Assembly: GCA_049799955.1 (NCBI GenBank)
Contig: JBARIW010000135.1
Span: 62,001 to 126,000 of the forward strand
Reading direction: 5' to 3'
Length of the DNA stretch: 64,000 nt
Source: JBGTFE01 sp049799955
Lineage (GTDB): Bacteria; Acidobacteriota; Blastocatellia; Pyrinomonadales; Pyrinomonadaceae
The translations under genes and the position numbers were made by a program. Shown piece after piece: positions 34,226 through 42,849 of the stretch. The notes below the pieces were generated by a model. The model made no database searches. It saw only the letters and a program-made list of their open reading frames with translations, and had not been told where the DNA came from. How positions within the stretch are numbered: the first letter of the stretch is position 1; every line of letters starts with the position of its first letter.

Positions 34226-37200
34226 ATGGAACAAGAATTTGCGGAACCTGTATTCGATGCAGAAGAATCAGGAAGGCTAAAGAAATACTTACTCGGTAAT
34301 ATTAAGTCAGAAACAGAACGGGAAAACCTCGAAGAACGATTGATGCTCCACGCCGACTACCTTGAGGAACTTCTCCGGCAGGAGGAAGAATTGATTCAAG
34401 CGTTTGCAGATGGTGAATTGACAGTTGAAGAGGAACGCGATTTTCTCAATCATTTCCTTATCACTGATGAGCGACGCGAAAAATTGAATTTTGCACAGAT
34501 GTTTAAAACTCATTTGGATAATCAGGCAATAGTCGAAAAGAAAATGAATTTGAAGCCGGAAAAAGGGAAATATAAAAAATTATGGCATTCGCTGTTTTAC
34601 TTTCCGCGTCCGATTTTTGCCGTTGCCGGACTTGCGGTAATTGCCTCGGTGTCAATTTTGTTCTGGTATTTTTATTTTCAGCAATCAAACAGACAGCAAG
34701 CACTGGCATCCCTGAACAATGCCTACAGAGAAGGTCGACCGCTTGAATCAAGAATAGCAAATTTTGAATACTCTCCATTCGATAATTTGCGGGGAGAGAC
34801 GGATAGTAAGATTAATTTAACCGAGCGCAATCTTGCCGAAAGAATTTTGCTGGAAAATGCCACGCAAAACGCTACCGCCGAAAATCTACACGCCATCGGG
34901 CAGTTGTATCTGGCTAAGAAAGAATTGGACGAGGCTATAAAACAGCTTGAAAAGGCGGCTAATATTGACCCGCAAAACGCAGATATCCTTAATGATTTAG
35001 GAGTCGCTTATCTTGAAAAAAGCCGAAGCCTCGAAAAAAACAATGTCGTCAGAGGAGAACTGACAGGAAATGCTCTTGAAAAATTCGATAGCGCTCTGAA
35101 AATTAATTCAAAACTTACGACTGCTTACTTTAACAAGGCTCTTGCCTTACAGTTATTAGACTTACCTAATCAAGCAAGGGAAGCTTGGACTGAATATCTT
35201 CGTTTAGACAGTTCTTCATCATGGGCAGAGGAGGCGCGGCGAAATTTACAGGCTTTGGATGCAAGGTCTGCGGTTAATTATTCAACCGAAGACACTCAAA
35301 CTGCGTTTCTGAGTTTTTTTAGAGCCAAAAATGATGAAGAATCATGGAGAATTTCTCAAATTAATCGTGAAATTATTAAGGAAAAGTATTTGCCGCAAAA
35401 ACTGGCAATATCCCTGCTTGAAGATGCGAGCAATCCTGACAATAACGAGTTTCTTCAAGCGCTGGCGTATCTTGGCAAACTTGAACGCGAGCGTACAGGA
35501 GATTCCTACGCCAGTGATCTTGCCAATTATTACCGACAAATTACTTCAGCAAAGGCAAGAAGGACTTTAAAAACCGCACAAGATTATGTCAGGAAAGGTT
35601 ATCAATCGTGTTTGGCGGGGAAATTTTCTCAGGCTGAAGGTGAGTTTACACAGGCTCAAAATCTTTTTCTAAAAGAAGGAAATACTGCGGAAGCAGTTTT
35701 AAGTCAGCATTTTATTGCCTATTGTCTTTACAATATGAATCAAAAGGCAAAAGCAGTTTCTCTTTTTCAAAAGATAGACCAGTACACACGCGTTCGCGGT
35801 CATAAATGGCTATATCTGCTTAACCGCTGGTGGCTGGTTGGCGCTGAAGAAATCCTCGGGTATAAATCATCGACCGAGGTTAAAAAAGAATATGAAAGTA
35901 TATTAACGCAAGCTCAAATTATCGGAGATTCATATTTAATTCAAAAAACGCTGCTTTTTCTCGTCCTGCGCAGTCACTCGGTTAATCAGGACGAACAGAT
36001 GATGAAATATATGCAGAAGTTGATTGAGGTGTCCAACACTTCGAGCGCAAGCCTTCGGCAAAAAGCCCGTAATTTCGGTCAGGGAGCCGAAGCATTCAGC
36101 ACAACAAAATACAACAGTTTAGCGAAAGCCTTTATTCTCGAAGGATTGATTTACGAAAAAGAGACCGGCGATCCTCAATTTGTTGTTAATTACGAAATAA
36201 ATTGCGGTATTATACATATGCAGGCGAATGATTTTGACACCGCGCGAAAGTGGTTCCTGACGGCTGAAAATGATTTAGCTAACATCAACGAGAAAGCCGT
36301 GCGTGATAATCTCAGTGCAAAAATTTTTCTTAAGCTCGGGCATCTGGAAAGAAAAAACAATAATTATCGGGAGGCAATAACAAATTACGAAAAATCTCTG
36401 CAAATAGCAGGCGATAAAGCCACGCGCGGTTTTTGGTACGAAGCACAAAAATCAAGATTGCTCTCTTTTCAGGCGCTCGGCGATGAGGATGAAGTTGAAC
36501 GCGGAATTTACGAGTTGGTAAACATTGCCGAGAATTATCGCAGGGAAATTCTTGATGAAAAGGAAAGAGACAGTTTCTTTGATAATGAGCAAACTGTTTA
36601 TGATATTGCCGTTGAACATGAAATCCGGCAAGGCGATTTCCAACAAGCATTTAATTATGCGGAAATGTCCAGCTCGCGTTCGTTGCTCGACTGGCTTCAC
36701 CAGGGGGCAAGTGTCCTCAGCAGTCAGAACGGTCTGAACGTTATTTTTAATAATTCGGTTAAGCCTCTGGATTTAGCGACTGTCCAGGAGAAATTGCCTT
36801 CAAATGTTCAAATTCTCCAATACTACGAACTTGATAATAGGATAATTATCTGGATTATATCAAAAGATACATTTTTTACCGCAAAAACCGAAATTAAGAT
36901 AACTGAGGTCAATAGTCTAATAACTTCATATTTGAATTTGCTTCAGATAAACAAGAGCCAGGAGCAATCATCTGCCCAAGCGCTTTCACGCAGACTTTAC
37001 CAAATACTAATCCAACCAATCGCCGTTTATCTCGACCAGAGTAAACAAATTTGCATAATTCCTAATAAAAAGCTCTTTGTTCTTCCTTTTGCATCTTTGA
37101 CCGATGATAGCGAACAGTATTTTGTCACAAAGTACGTGTTTTTTTACGCTTCAAGCGCAAACACATTTATTCTAAGTACGGAAAATGCCGCAAAAAACCA

Positions 37201-37843
37201 GTTAAAAGAGGATGAAAGTTTTCTGGGAATCGGGAACCCGGATTTTTCTCCCCGAAAATTTGCGGATTTAGCTGATTTACCGGATGCCGTTTCAGAAATT
37301 AAACGGAGTAGCCGCAATTATGTTAATCGCAATCTTTTGCTGGAAAAAGACGCGACTAAAGAAGCTTTCGAAAAATTAGCTTTTGCTCACGACATTATTC
37401 ATTTTGCCGGACATTATCTGGTTCAAAACGGCTCGCCGTTGGCATCAGGCTTACTTTTTAGCAGTTCCGAAAATGAAGGCGGAGAACTCTTTACTAATGG
37501 CGAGTTACTCCAAATAAAGCTTCCGCAAACCAGATTAATAATAATATCAGCTTGCCAAACGGGTGTTGAAAAATATTACAACGGGGAAGGATTAATTGGT
37601 TTATCAAGAACATTTTTGGCGACCGGTGTACCACTTGTCATAGGAAGTCAATGGAAAGTTGATTCGAAGGCTGCCGCCGAATTGATGACTGATTTTCATT
37701 ATTTTCGCCGTCAGGAAAAGTTATCAACGGTTGCCGCGCTCAGGAAATCTCAACTTAAAATGATTGAGGATGCGCAGGGAGGACATCAAACTCCATATTT
37801 TTGGGCGGCTTTTGCCGTGTTCGGCGGATACGCCGAATTTTAA
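34226..37843 (+). CDS. Anti-sigma-like / TM / TPR / CHAT-protease fusion
   Basis: 1205 residues. Residues 1-100 are acidic and helical (RLKKYLLGNIKSETERENLEERL..., ELIQAFADGELTVEEERDFLNHFL), like the anti-sigma-type leader of acidobacterial TPR proteins. A lysine-rich stretch is followed by one membrane helix (129-151), which predicts N-in and C-out. TPR units lie at about 215-345 and 430-800 (AIGQLYLAKKELDEAIKQLEKAANIDPQNA). The CHAT caspase-like domain fills the C-terminus: H1063 in IHFAGH and C1110 in ISACQTG, then GEGLIGLSRTFLATGVP and the terminal PYFWAAFAVFG. It should be a cysteine protease controlled by TPR-bound signals, possibly tied to the adjacent sigma factor. Confidence 0.9.
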   Translation: MEQEFAEPVFDAEESGRLKKYLLGNIKSETERENLEERLMLHADYLEELLRQEEELIQAFADGELTVEEERDFLNHFLITDERREKLNFAQMFKTHLDNQAIVEKKMNLKPEKGKYKKLWHSLFYFPRPIFAVAGLAVIASVSILFWYFYFQQSNRQQALASLNNAYREGRPLESRIANFEYSPFDNLRGETDSKINLTERNLAERILLENATQNATAENLHAIGQLYLAKKELDEAIKQLEKAANIDPQNADILNDLGVAYLEKSRSLEKNNVVRGELTGNALEKFDSALKINSKLTTAYFNKALALQLLDLPNQAREAWTEYLRLDSSSSWAEEARRNLQALDARSAVNYSTEDTQTAFLSFFRAKNDEESWRISQINREIIKEKYLPQKLAISLLEDASNPDNNEFLQALAYLGKLERERTGDSYASDLANYYRQITSAKARRTLKTAQDYVRKGYQSCLAGKFSQAEGEFTQAQNLFLKEGNTAEAVLSQHFIAYCLYNMNQKAKAVSLFQKIDQYTRVRGHKWLYLLNRWWLVGAEEILGYKSSTEVKKEYESILTQAQIIGDSYLIQKTLLFLVLRSHSVNQDEQMMKYMQKLIEVSNTSSASLRQKARNFGQGAEAFSTTKYNSLAKAFILEGLIYEKETGDPQFVVNYEINCGIIHMQANDFDTARKWFLTAENDLANINEKAVRDNLSAKIFLKLGHLERKNNNYREAITNYEKSLQIAGDKATRGFWYEAQKSRLLSFQALGDEDEVERGIYELVNIAENYRREILDEKERDSFFDNEQTVYDIAVEHEIRQGDFQQAFNYAEMSSSRSLLDWLHQGASVLSSQNGLNVIFNNSVKPLDLATVQEKLPSNVQILQYYELDNRIIIWIISKDTFFTAKTEIKITEVNSLITSYLNLLQINKSQEQSSAQALSRRLYQILIQPIAVYLDQSKQICIIPNKKLFVLPFASLTDDSEQYFVTKYVFFYASSANTFILSTENAAKNQLKEDESFLGIGNPDFSPRKFADLADLPDAVSEIKRSSRNYVNRNLLLEKDATKEAFEKLAFAHDIIHFAGHYLVQNGSPLASGLLFSSSENEGGELFTNGELLQIKLPQTRLIIISACQTGVEKYYNGEGLIGLSRTFLATGVPLVIGSQWKVDSKAAAELMTDFHYFRRQEKLSTVAALRKSQLKMIEDAQGGHQTPYFWAAFAVFGGYAEF

Positions 37844-37871
37844 AGTTAAAAACTAAAGGAGAAGAAATAAT

Positions 37872-38744
37872 ATGAAAGTAACAATTATTATTAAGGGAGT
37901 CGGATTAAGCTACCAGAAAGACGGTGTTTGGAAAATTATTTTTCCGATTGATGAGTGCCACCGATTAACTTTGGCTTATCAAAAAAATCAAGAAGAAATC
38001 GTCAATGTAGGATCCTTGGCAACGCCTAAAAGCATCATTAATCTTTCATCTGTCAATTCGAAAGCAGGAATAGCAGCGGCATCAAACATCCATAGTTTTA
38101 TTGATTTAACTACAAATTATTCGCACCAAGAGGGCATAGATTTTCGAGAAGATTGGCGCGACCACGGAGTTGAGATGATTCTTCATAATGCAGTAATTTC
38201 GGTCTATAGCTTCTCCGATAAAAAATTTGTTTTGTCGGAAATCGTTACAGCTAAAACAAGTAAAAGGGGCGTTGGTAAAACAAAACTGACCATAACCAAA
38301 GAACCGGATGTTGTTGGTGAAATGCTTAAAGCTGAGATAGAAATTAATGAGGAAGATAGATTTGATATTGAGTTTGGTGGAAAGATAATTGAATCTTTCA
38401 ATTATGAACCCGATGTAACATACAGGGTTATTTTTGATAACGACTGCCACGAAGAAGACAAACTGAAGCCCGAAATGCTAAATCTCAAAGCACTAAATCT
38501 CAAACCACTGAATCGCACAATTCTGAGTCACGGTAAAAATGACTTTTATATGTACTACAAATTGATAAAAGACAGCCAAAAAGAAAATCGCGTTTTTGCA
38601 CTTACCGGTTTACCTGTCGGAGTAGACGAAAGCAAATTTAAGCTTGGGGCAGACCTGGTTGCTTTAACAAGTGCGTCTGCTACTGTGATTTCATTTCCCT
38701 GTTATAAAGTAATTGCAAGTAAAATCAATTCTACCTTTCCGTAA
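37872..38744 (+). CDS. Protein of unknown function in the sigma/CHAT block
   Basis: 290 residues, no signal peptide. It is beta-rich at the start (MKVTIIIKGVGLSYQKDGVWKIIFPIDECHRLTLAY), with a middle of alternating strands and a C-terminus ending ALTSASATVISFPCYKVIASK. A twofold 5-residue repeat (LNLKA, LNLKP) lies near 209. No family recognised. It has an AAGGAG site and follows the CHAT gene by 28 nt; a terminator lies 23 nt after its stop, so sigma, CHAT and this gene form one transcript. A role as target or regulator of the CHAT protease is possible but unsupported. Confidence 0.75.
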   Translation: MKVTIIIKGVGLSYQKDGVWKIIFPIDECHRLTLAYQKNQEEIVNVGSLATPKSIINLSSVNSKAGIAAASNIHSFIDLTTNYSHQEGIDFREDWRDHGVEMILHNAVISVYSFSDKKFVLSEIVTAKTSKRGVGKTKLTITKEPDVVGEMLKAEIEINEEDRFDIEFGGKIIESFNYEPDVTYRVIFDNDCHEEDKLKPEMLNLKALNLKPLNRTILSHGKNDFYMYYKLIKDSQKENRVFALTGLPVGVDESKFKLGADLVALTSASATVISFPCYKVIASKINSTFP

Positions 38745-38767
38745 TTTATTTCAAACTTAAAATCAGT

Positions 38768-38799
38768 AAGCCGCCTAACGAGGCGGCTTTTTAATTTTG
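38768..38799 (+). terminator. Rho-independent terminator of the sigma-CHAT transcript
   Basis: Perfect 9-bp GC-rich stem AAGCCGCCT / AGGCGGCTT with AACG loop, followed by TTTAATTTT. It ends the unit 33614-38744 and separates it from the subtilase unit. Confidence 0.9.
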
Positions 38800-38947
38800 T
38801 TCCGAACAAAAAGACTTTCCGCAAAGTGCCAATCAAATCTTCTAACCTACCTTTTATTTTGAATATTGAATTAAAAAAATATCAAAAATGAATGAGAAAA
38901 AACTGATATTCCCGTGACCTTTTACAAAAAACTACATATATAAATGA

Positions 38948-39049
38948 ACCCCAATTTGGAAACTTATTGAGGAGGCACTAATTGAGAATCATCGTCGTGT
39001 AGCAGGTGAAGATTTTTCTCCATCGCAAATCAAAACAGCTACCAATTGA
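38948..39049 (+). pseudogene. 33-codon remnant resembling the C-terminal part of a small DNA-binding protein
   Basis: An open stretch with no start codon reads PIWKLIEEALIENHRR then VAGEDFSPSQIK and ends at TGA. The WKLIEEALIE helix resembles the second helix of ribbon-helix-helix proteins. A -1 shift near 38945 would link it to ATGAACCCC. It probably is debris of a small regulator or antitoxin. The rest of the 38800-39137 gap holds nothing I can name. Confidence 0.3.
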
Positions 39050-39137
39050 TGTATGTGCCAGCGTTTTTATTCCGCCGAGCGAGAGTTAAAGTCCGGCAAG
39101 AAAGTAATCAAATTTAATTAAAAATAGGAGAATTAAC

Positions 39138-40649
39138 ATGTTTGCTCGATGTTCAAGAATAATTTGTTGTATTGGTTTTATATATTTTTTAGGCACACTT
39201 CCGCTTTACGGTCAAAAGAATGACTGTAGGTGGGAAAGAGACGAAAAAGGGAATAAGGTAATTGTCTGTAAAATTGCGGAAAATAATCCATTCCCGCTCG
39301 GTCCAGTGCGGATTTCAAACGACGGGAAGGTCGTCGTTCGAATAACGAATAAGAGTCCTTTTGACGAATGTACGCTCGCCGAAATCAAGCTGACGGAAAT
39401 AAAAGAATCTGACCCGATTGCTACGATTCTTCAACTTTTCACACGAGCCGCAACAGGTTCGTCTTTGGCATCACCCGCAGCGGCAAACGTTTCCGGCACG
39501 AGAGATACTAACACCTTAGCTGGACGCCTTTTTAATGAAACCGTAGCATTGGCGTTCGCGCTTGATATGGGTATAAGCAGCTCAAAAACATTAATTGAAC
39601 TAAAACAAAAGCCGCTCTTAGAAAAAGTAAATACATTTGTGTCATCTCCACCTCGAAGTGCTGGAGATTTTAAAGAGAAAGAAGGCGATGATTTGATTCA
39701 AAAACTGGACGCGGAAGTCAAAGCCGGCGAAGCAAAAATAGACATAGATGACGGTAAAAACGAAAATGAGCGTACGGATAACACATCCCTGGAGCGATTG
39801 CTGGTTGAGAGTCAAACTAAGTACAATGGAATTAGCGAGCAGATAAAAGCGATTTCTAATGACGAACAGGCTGCCGACGTTATTCGTGCTCTTAGCCTTG
39901 TTTCCGTAAAGCTGAATGCGTTCAAATTAAACTATGAAAGTATCACCTCTGCCCGTGCACTATTTAAGACGGTGCTCAAAATTCTGAACCGGACGAGGGC
40001 AGGACTTGGAGCGACGCCGGATTCAAAACAAGACCCTTTTGCCCAAGAACTCGCTTTTTTGCCGTACAATCAACAAATTGCGACAACGACCGTCTCTTGC
40101 ACAAATGTGCTTTCCAAAAAACTGACCACGGCTCAGATTCCGATAATTTTTCATTTTAAGAATGATCCTAATCTTTCCGTTTCGGTTGGTCCGCTTTTAA
40201 GTACCATACCAAAGCAAAAGCTTGGAACAACGCCCATTAACACAGGATTAAATATTTCCGGTGCGTCAACTTTCAGATCTGAATTTGCAGTGGTTGATAA
40301 AACTTCCTATCAGATCGTTCCGTTCACGTTTCTCAATTATCGCTTTTTCGAATTCGGACGCGGTTCAAATCCTGTTAAGCCGTCTCTGTTTTCACTCAAT
40401 TTTTCAGCCGGCATCGGGTTGAATCCAAACAGCGGCAATAATGAGGTTGAGTATTTTGTCGGAGGCGCCATTGGGTTCAAGAGGTACATGATTCAATTCG
40501 GAGACCACATAGGACGTTTTCAGGAAGGATTCAATGGCGGCTTTAATATCGGGGATACCGTTCCGGCAAATTTCCCGAGTACATTGCCGATTCGTAAGGT
40601 ATATAGACACGGGTTTGGGATAGCTTTTTCTTATCGTCTGACTTTTTAA
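39138..40649 (+). CDS. Exported protein of unknown function with outer-membrane-like C-terminus
   Basis: 503 residues. A signal peptide (IICCIGFIYFLGTLPLYGQ) is followed by a mixed region (FTRAATGSSLASPAAANVSGT), a helical middle from about 175 to 290 (LDAEVKAGEAKIDIDDGKNENERT, SLVSVKLNAFKLNYESI), and a C-terminal third with alternating aromatic strands. It ends HGFGIAFSYRLTF with a terminal Phe, as in outer-membrane barrels, although four to eight strands at most can be fitted. An AGGAG site precedes ATG. It is the first gene of a second transcript, followed by the subtilase. No family recognised. Confidence 0.7.
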   Translation: MFARCSRIICCIGFIYFLGTLPLYGQKNDCRWERDEKGNKVIVCKIAENNPFPLGPVRISNDGKVVVRITNKSPFDECTLAEIKLTEIKESDPIATILQLFTRAATGSSLASPAAANVSGTRDTNTLAGRLFNETVALAFALDMGISSSKTLIELKQKPLLEKVNTFVSSPPRSAGDFKEKEGDDLIQKLDAEVKAGEAKIDIDDGKNENERTDNTSLERLLVESQTKYNGISEQIKAISNDEQAADVIRALSLVSVKLNAFKLNYESITSARALFKTVLKILNRTRAGLGATPDSKQDPFAQELAFLPYNQQIATTTVSCTNVLSKKLTTAQIPIIFHFKNDPNLSVSVGPLLSTIPKQKLGTTPINTGLNISGASTFRSEFAVVDKTSYQIVPFTFLNYRFFEFGRGSNPVKPSLFSLNFSAGIGLNPNSGNNEVEYFVGGAIGFKRYMIQFGDHIGRFQEGFNGGFNIGDTVPANFPSTLPIRKVYRHGFGIAFSYRLTF

Positions 40650-40741
40650 TTTTTTGATGTCGCGCATTAGTTAATACGAAATTAAAAAATTAAAAAGATT
40701 CAGGCAACGATATTCATAACTAAAAAATAAAGGAGAATTAT

Positions 40742-42253
40742 ATGATCATCAAAGAACCAATCAACAGTAATCAACTTCCCGAATATCACGAAGGGCAACT
40801 TATTGTGAAAATGCGTCCTGTAGCCAGGGCGATGGGAATATTAACAGAAAACGTCAGGTCTTCAAGCGTGTTAACAACATCCGGCATGTCTGCTCTTTCA
40901 TTTTTTGAAAATGCAGGTCTGATTAAACGCGTAATTCCGTTGGCAACGCCGGCTATGCCGGAAGATTTGCCGGTCGGGATAATGTCTTTCGGCGAGAGCC
41001 GAAGCCCTACCTCGATACTTGCCGCATCCGCCCAACCGTTGAATGTTGATGACCCAAATGCCGGAGTCAGCATTCTTGAATTGCAGCGCGACACGGATGT
41101 CAGCGATTTACAGATTGCTCTCGCTCAAGATCCCAATGTCGAATCCGTTTCGCGGGTTCCGGTTCGCTATTTAGCCGCTCCGGGCAGAAAACAAACGGCT
41201 AAAAAGGGCGATTATAAAAACACCGACAAGGTTAAAGCGGAGGATAAAACCGGCGAAATCGGCATTGCGGCAGTTCCGCCTCCAGCTTCAACAATGTGGA
41301 ATTTGAATAAAATACTATGGCAACAGTCAAGAACTCTGCCTAACTTTCGGGATGCTAATGACATTAAAGTCGCCGTGCTCGACACCGGAATTGAGCCGAC
41401 GCATCCGGATTTGGTCGGACGCGTAGCACGTTATTTATTCAATTATACGGAAATTCCGAGCGTCTCCGGCAATCTTGACCTTATTGGGCACGGAACACAC
41501 GTTGCAGGTACAATCGCCGCCATTTTCGGTAATAATTTTGGAATTAACGGCATTTGTAATTGTCAAATTCATGCCTATAAGATTTTCGATGATGAACCAG
41601 ACGCTGACACATTTAATAATCGCTTCATTTATTATGTTAACCCGGCGATGTATATTCGTGCGCTTGGAGAATGCGTTCAGCAGAGAGTTGATGTAGTCAA
41701 CTTAAGTATCGGAGGTCGTGGAACTCCCAGCGGGCAGGAACGTATTTTGTTTAATACGCTATTGGCAAACGGGACAACTGTTATTGCCGCAATGGGCAAT
41801 GAACGTCAACTTGGCAATCCCACTTCGTATCCCGCCGCAATTCCAGGTGTCATCGCCGTCGGGGCAACCAACATAGACGATACGGTAGCAAATTTTTCAA
41901 ACCGCGGAAATCATATTTCGATTTCGGCTCCGGGTGTCGGTATTTGGTCTACTTTGCCGACATATCCCGGACAATTTGGATTTGCAGGGGTTATTGGAGC
42001 AGATGGGCGATTGACTATCGGAGCGCCGCGCAGACGCGAAACAAATTATGACGCATGGGATGGTACTTCGATGGCATCGCCGCACGTAGCCGCAGCCGCC
42101 GCATTATTATTAGCTAATAAAGGGGCAATGAGTCCTGCTACTGTTCGCGATAGATTGATGCAAGCCGCAGACCGAGTTGCCGGAATGGGCGGACTTAATC
42201 ATCATCCGGATTTTGGTGCGGGAAGACTTAATTTATTGCGGCTTTTGCAGTAA
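40742..42253 (+). CDS. S8 subtilisin-family serine protease without signal peptide
   Basis: 503 residues. The catalytic triad is complete: D214 in VAVLDTGIEPTHPDL, H250 in GHGTHVAGTIAA and S443 in GTSMASPHVAAAAALLLA; the oxyanion-region GTTVIAAMGNER is also present. Residues 1-150 look like a propeptide (QLIVKMRPVARAMG ... DLQIALAQDPNVESVSRVPVRYLAAP). There is no signal peptide, which is unusual for S8 proteases and suggests cytoplasmic action or export by another route. AAAGGAG precedes ATG. A small propeptide-like gene follows at once. The adjacent CHAT protease might activate it by cutting the propeptide; that is an inference. Confidence 0.92.
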   Translation: MIIKEPINSNQLPEYHEGQLIVKMRPVARAMGILTENVRSSSVLTTSGMSALSFFENAGLIKRVIPLATPAMPEDLPVGIMSFGESRSPTSILAASAQPLNVDDPNAGVSILELQRDTDVSDLQIALAQDPNVESVSRVPVRYLAAPGRKQTAKKGDYKNTDKVKAEDKTGEIGIAAVPPPASTMWNLNKILWQQSRTLPNFRDANDIKVAVLDTGIEPTHPDLVGRVARYLFNYTEIPSVSGNLDLIGHGTHVAGTIAAIFGNNFGINGICNCQIHAYKIFDDEPDADTFNNRFIYYVNPAMYIRALGECVQQRVDVVNLSIGGRGTPSGQERILFNTLLANGTTVIAAMGNERQLGNPTSYPAAIPGVIAVGATNIDDTVANFSNRGNHISISAPGVGIWSTLPTYPGQFGFAGVIGADGRLTIGAPRRRETNYDAWDGTSMASPHVAAAAALLLANKGAMSPATVRDRLMQAADRVAGMGGLNHHPDFGAGRLNLLRLLQ

Positions 42254-42277
42254 TGTTTTATGATGAAGGTGAAATTT

Positions 42278-42529
42278 ATGCGCAGTATAGAGATTAACTT
42301 TCATCATAATATCAAACCCGAGCAGCAAAAAGCTGTTCTTGATAAAATAAATAGATGGGATTCGATTGAGGCAGCAGGACATATAATGCCGGATTCAAGT
42401 GATGAAAACATCAAGCGAATGGCTTTTGCTTATGTAAAAGATGACGCAAAAATCGAGGCAGTTTCAAAACAATTGGAAGAACTTCCTGAAATTGAGACTG
42501 CCTCAATACCTCCAGAACGTTATTTATAG
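42278..42529 (+). CDS. Small protein resembling a subtilase propeptide/inhibitor
   Basis: 83 residues from ATG 42278, chosen because GAAGGTG lies 7 nt upstream; ATG 42260 would add six residues. The pattern strand (SIEINFHHNIKPEQQ) - helix (AVLDKINRW) - strand (RMAFAYVKDD) - helix (IEAVSKQLEEL) - strand (EIETASIPPERYL) matches the ferredoxin-like I9/propeptide fold, whose C-terminal end blocks the S8 active site. It may be an inhibitor or chaperone that keeps the upstream protease in check. I have not matched it to a named family. It lies 24 nt after the subtilase stop and ends before a terminator. Confidence 0.6.
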   Translation: MRSIEINFHHNIKPEQQKAVLDKINRWDSIEAAGHIMPDSSDENIKRMAFAYVKDDAKIEAVSKQLEELPEIETASIPPERYL

Positions 42530-42650
42530 TTCACTAAATTTAAATTTATAACATTGCGACTACACTTCATGGTTCTTCTTAACGGAAACTTTCTAATTAG
42601 GTAGTCTAAGATGTAGCCCAAAACATGCCCAAAATACTCCGCATAAATAA

Positions 42651-42684
42651 AGCAACTATGCCGAAGCGTAGTTGCTAGTTTTTG
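42651..42684 (+). terminator. Rho-independent terminator of the subtilase transcript
   Basis: Stem AGCAACTATGC / GCGTAGTTGCT with CGAA loop, followed by AGTTTTTG. It ends the unit 39138-42529. A second small hairpin (AAGTGT / AACACTT, 42687-42704) follows. Confidence 0.8.
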
Positions 42685-42738
42685 TTAAGTGTCTGAAAAC
42701 ACTTTAATTAAGCCAAATCTGGAACACAGAATTTTAAT

Positions 42739-42783
42739 CTGTCACGTTGGAGGTCGCGGGTTCGAGCCCCGTCGGCTCCGCCA
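42739..42783 (+). other. 3' fragment of tRNA-Asp(GUC), probable attachment site
   Basis: The 45 nt match nucleotides 32-76 of a tRNA-Asp: anticodon loop CTGTCAC with GTC at 42741-42743, 3' anticodon strand GTTGG, 5-nt variable loop, T-arm GCGGG-TTCGAGC-CCCGT, acceptor strand CGGCTCC, discriminator G and CCA. The 5' half is missing: the bases before it (TTAAT) cannot pair with GTTGG, and no D-arm or GGAGCCG is upstream. This is what a recombinase crossing over in the anticodon loop leaves at the far end of an integrated element. The island would lie to the left. The intact copy is not in this window. Confidence 0.75.
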
Positions 42784-42792
42784 TTAACATTA

Positions 42793-42830
42793 AAAAGCCG
42801 TTGAGTTTAAACTCAGCGGCTTTTATCTTT
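42793..42830. terminator. Terminator after the tRNA-Asp remnant
   Basis: A long stem (AAAAGCCGTTGAGTTT / AAACTCAGCGGCTTTT, one mismatch) with T-runs to the right and A-runs to the left. It can end transcription from both sides, and serves the convergent mglA gene as well. Confidence 0.8.
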
Positions 42831-42849
42831 TTTATTTTTTTTGCGTCGA

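Noticed and set aside
33614..42529. Type III-E CRISPR (Craspase) reading of the CHAT gene
   Set aside because: No Cas7-11-like or other Cas protein and no repeats; CHAT alone is not diagnostic.
42723..42743. tRNA-Lys-like anticodon hairpin (ACAGA-ATTTTAA-TCTGT)
   Set aside because: It would give a TTT anticodon, but the variable loop would then be 13 nt and there is no D-arm or 5' acceptor strand; the tRNA-Asp reading fits every 3' element exactly.
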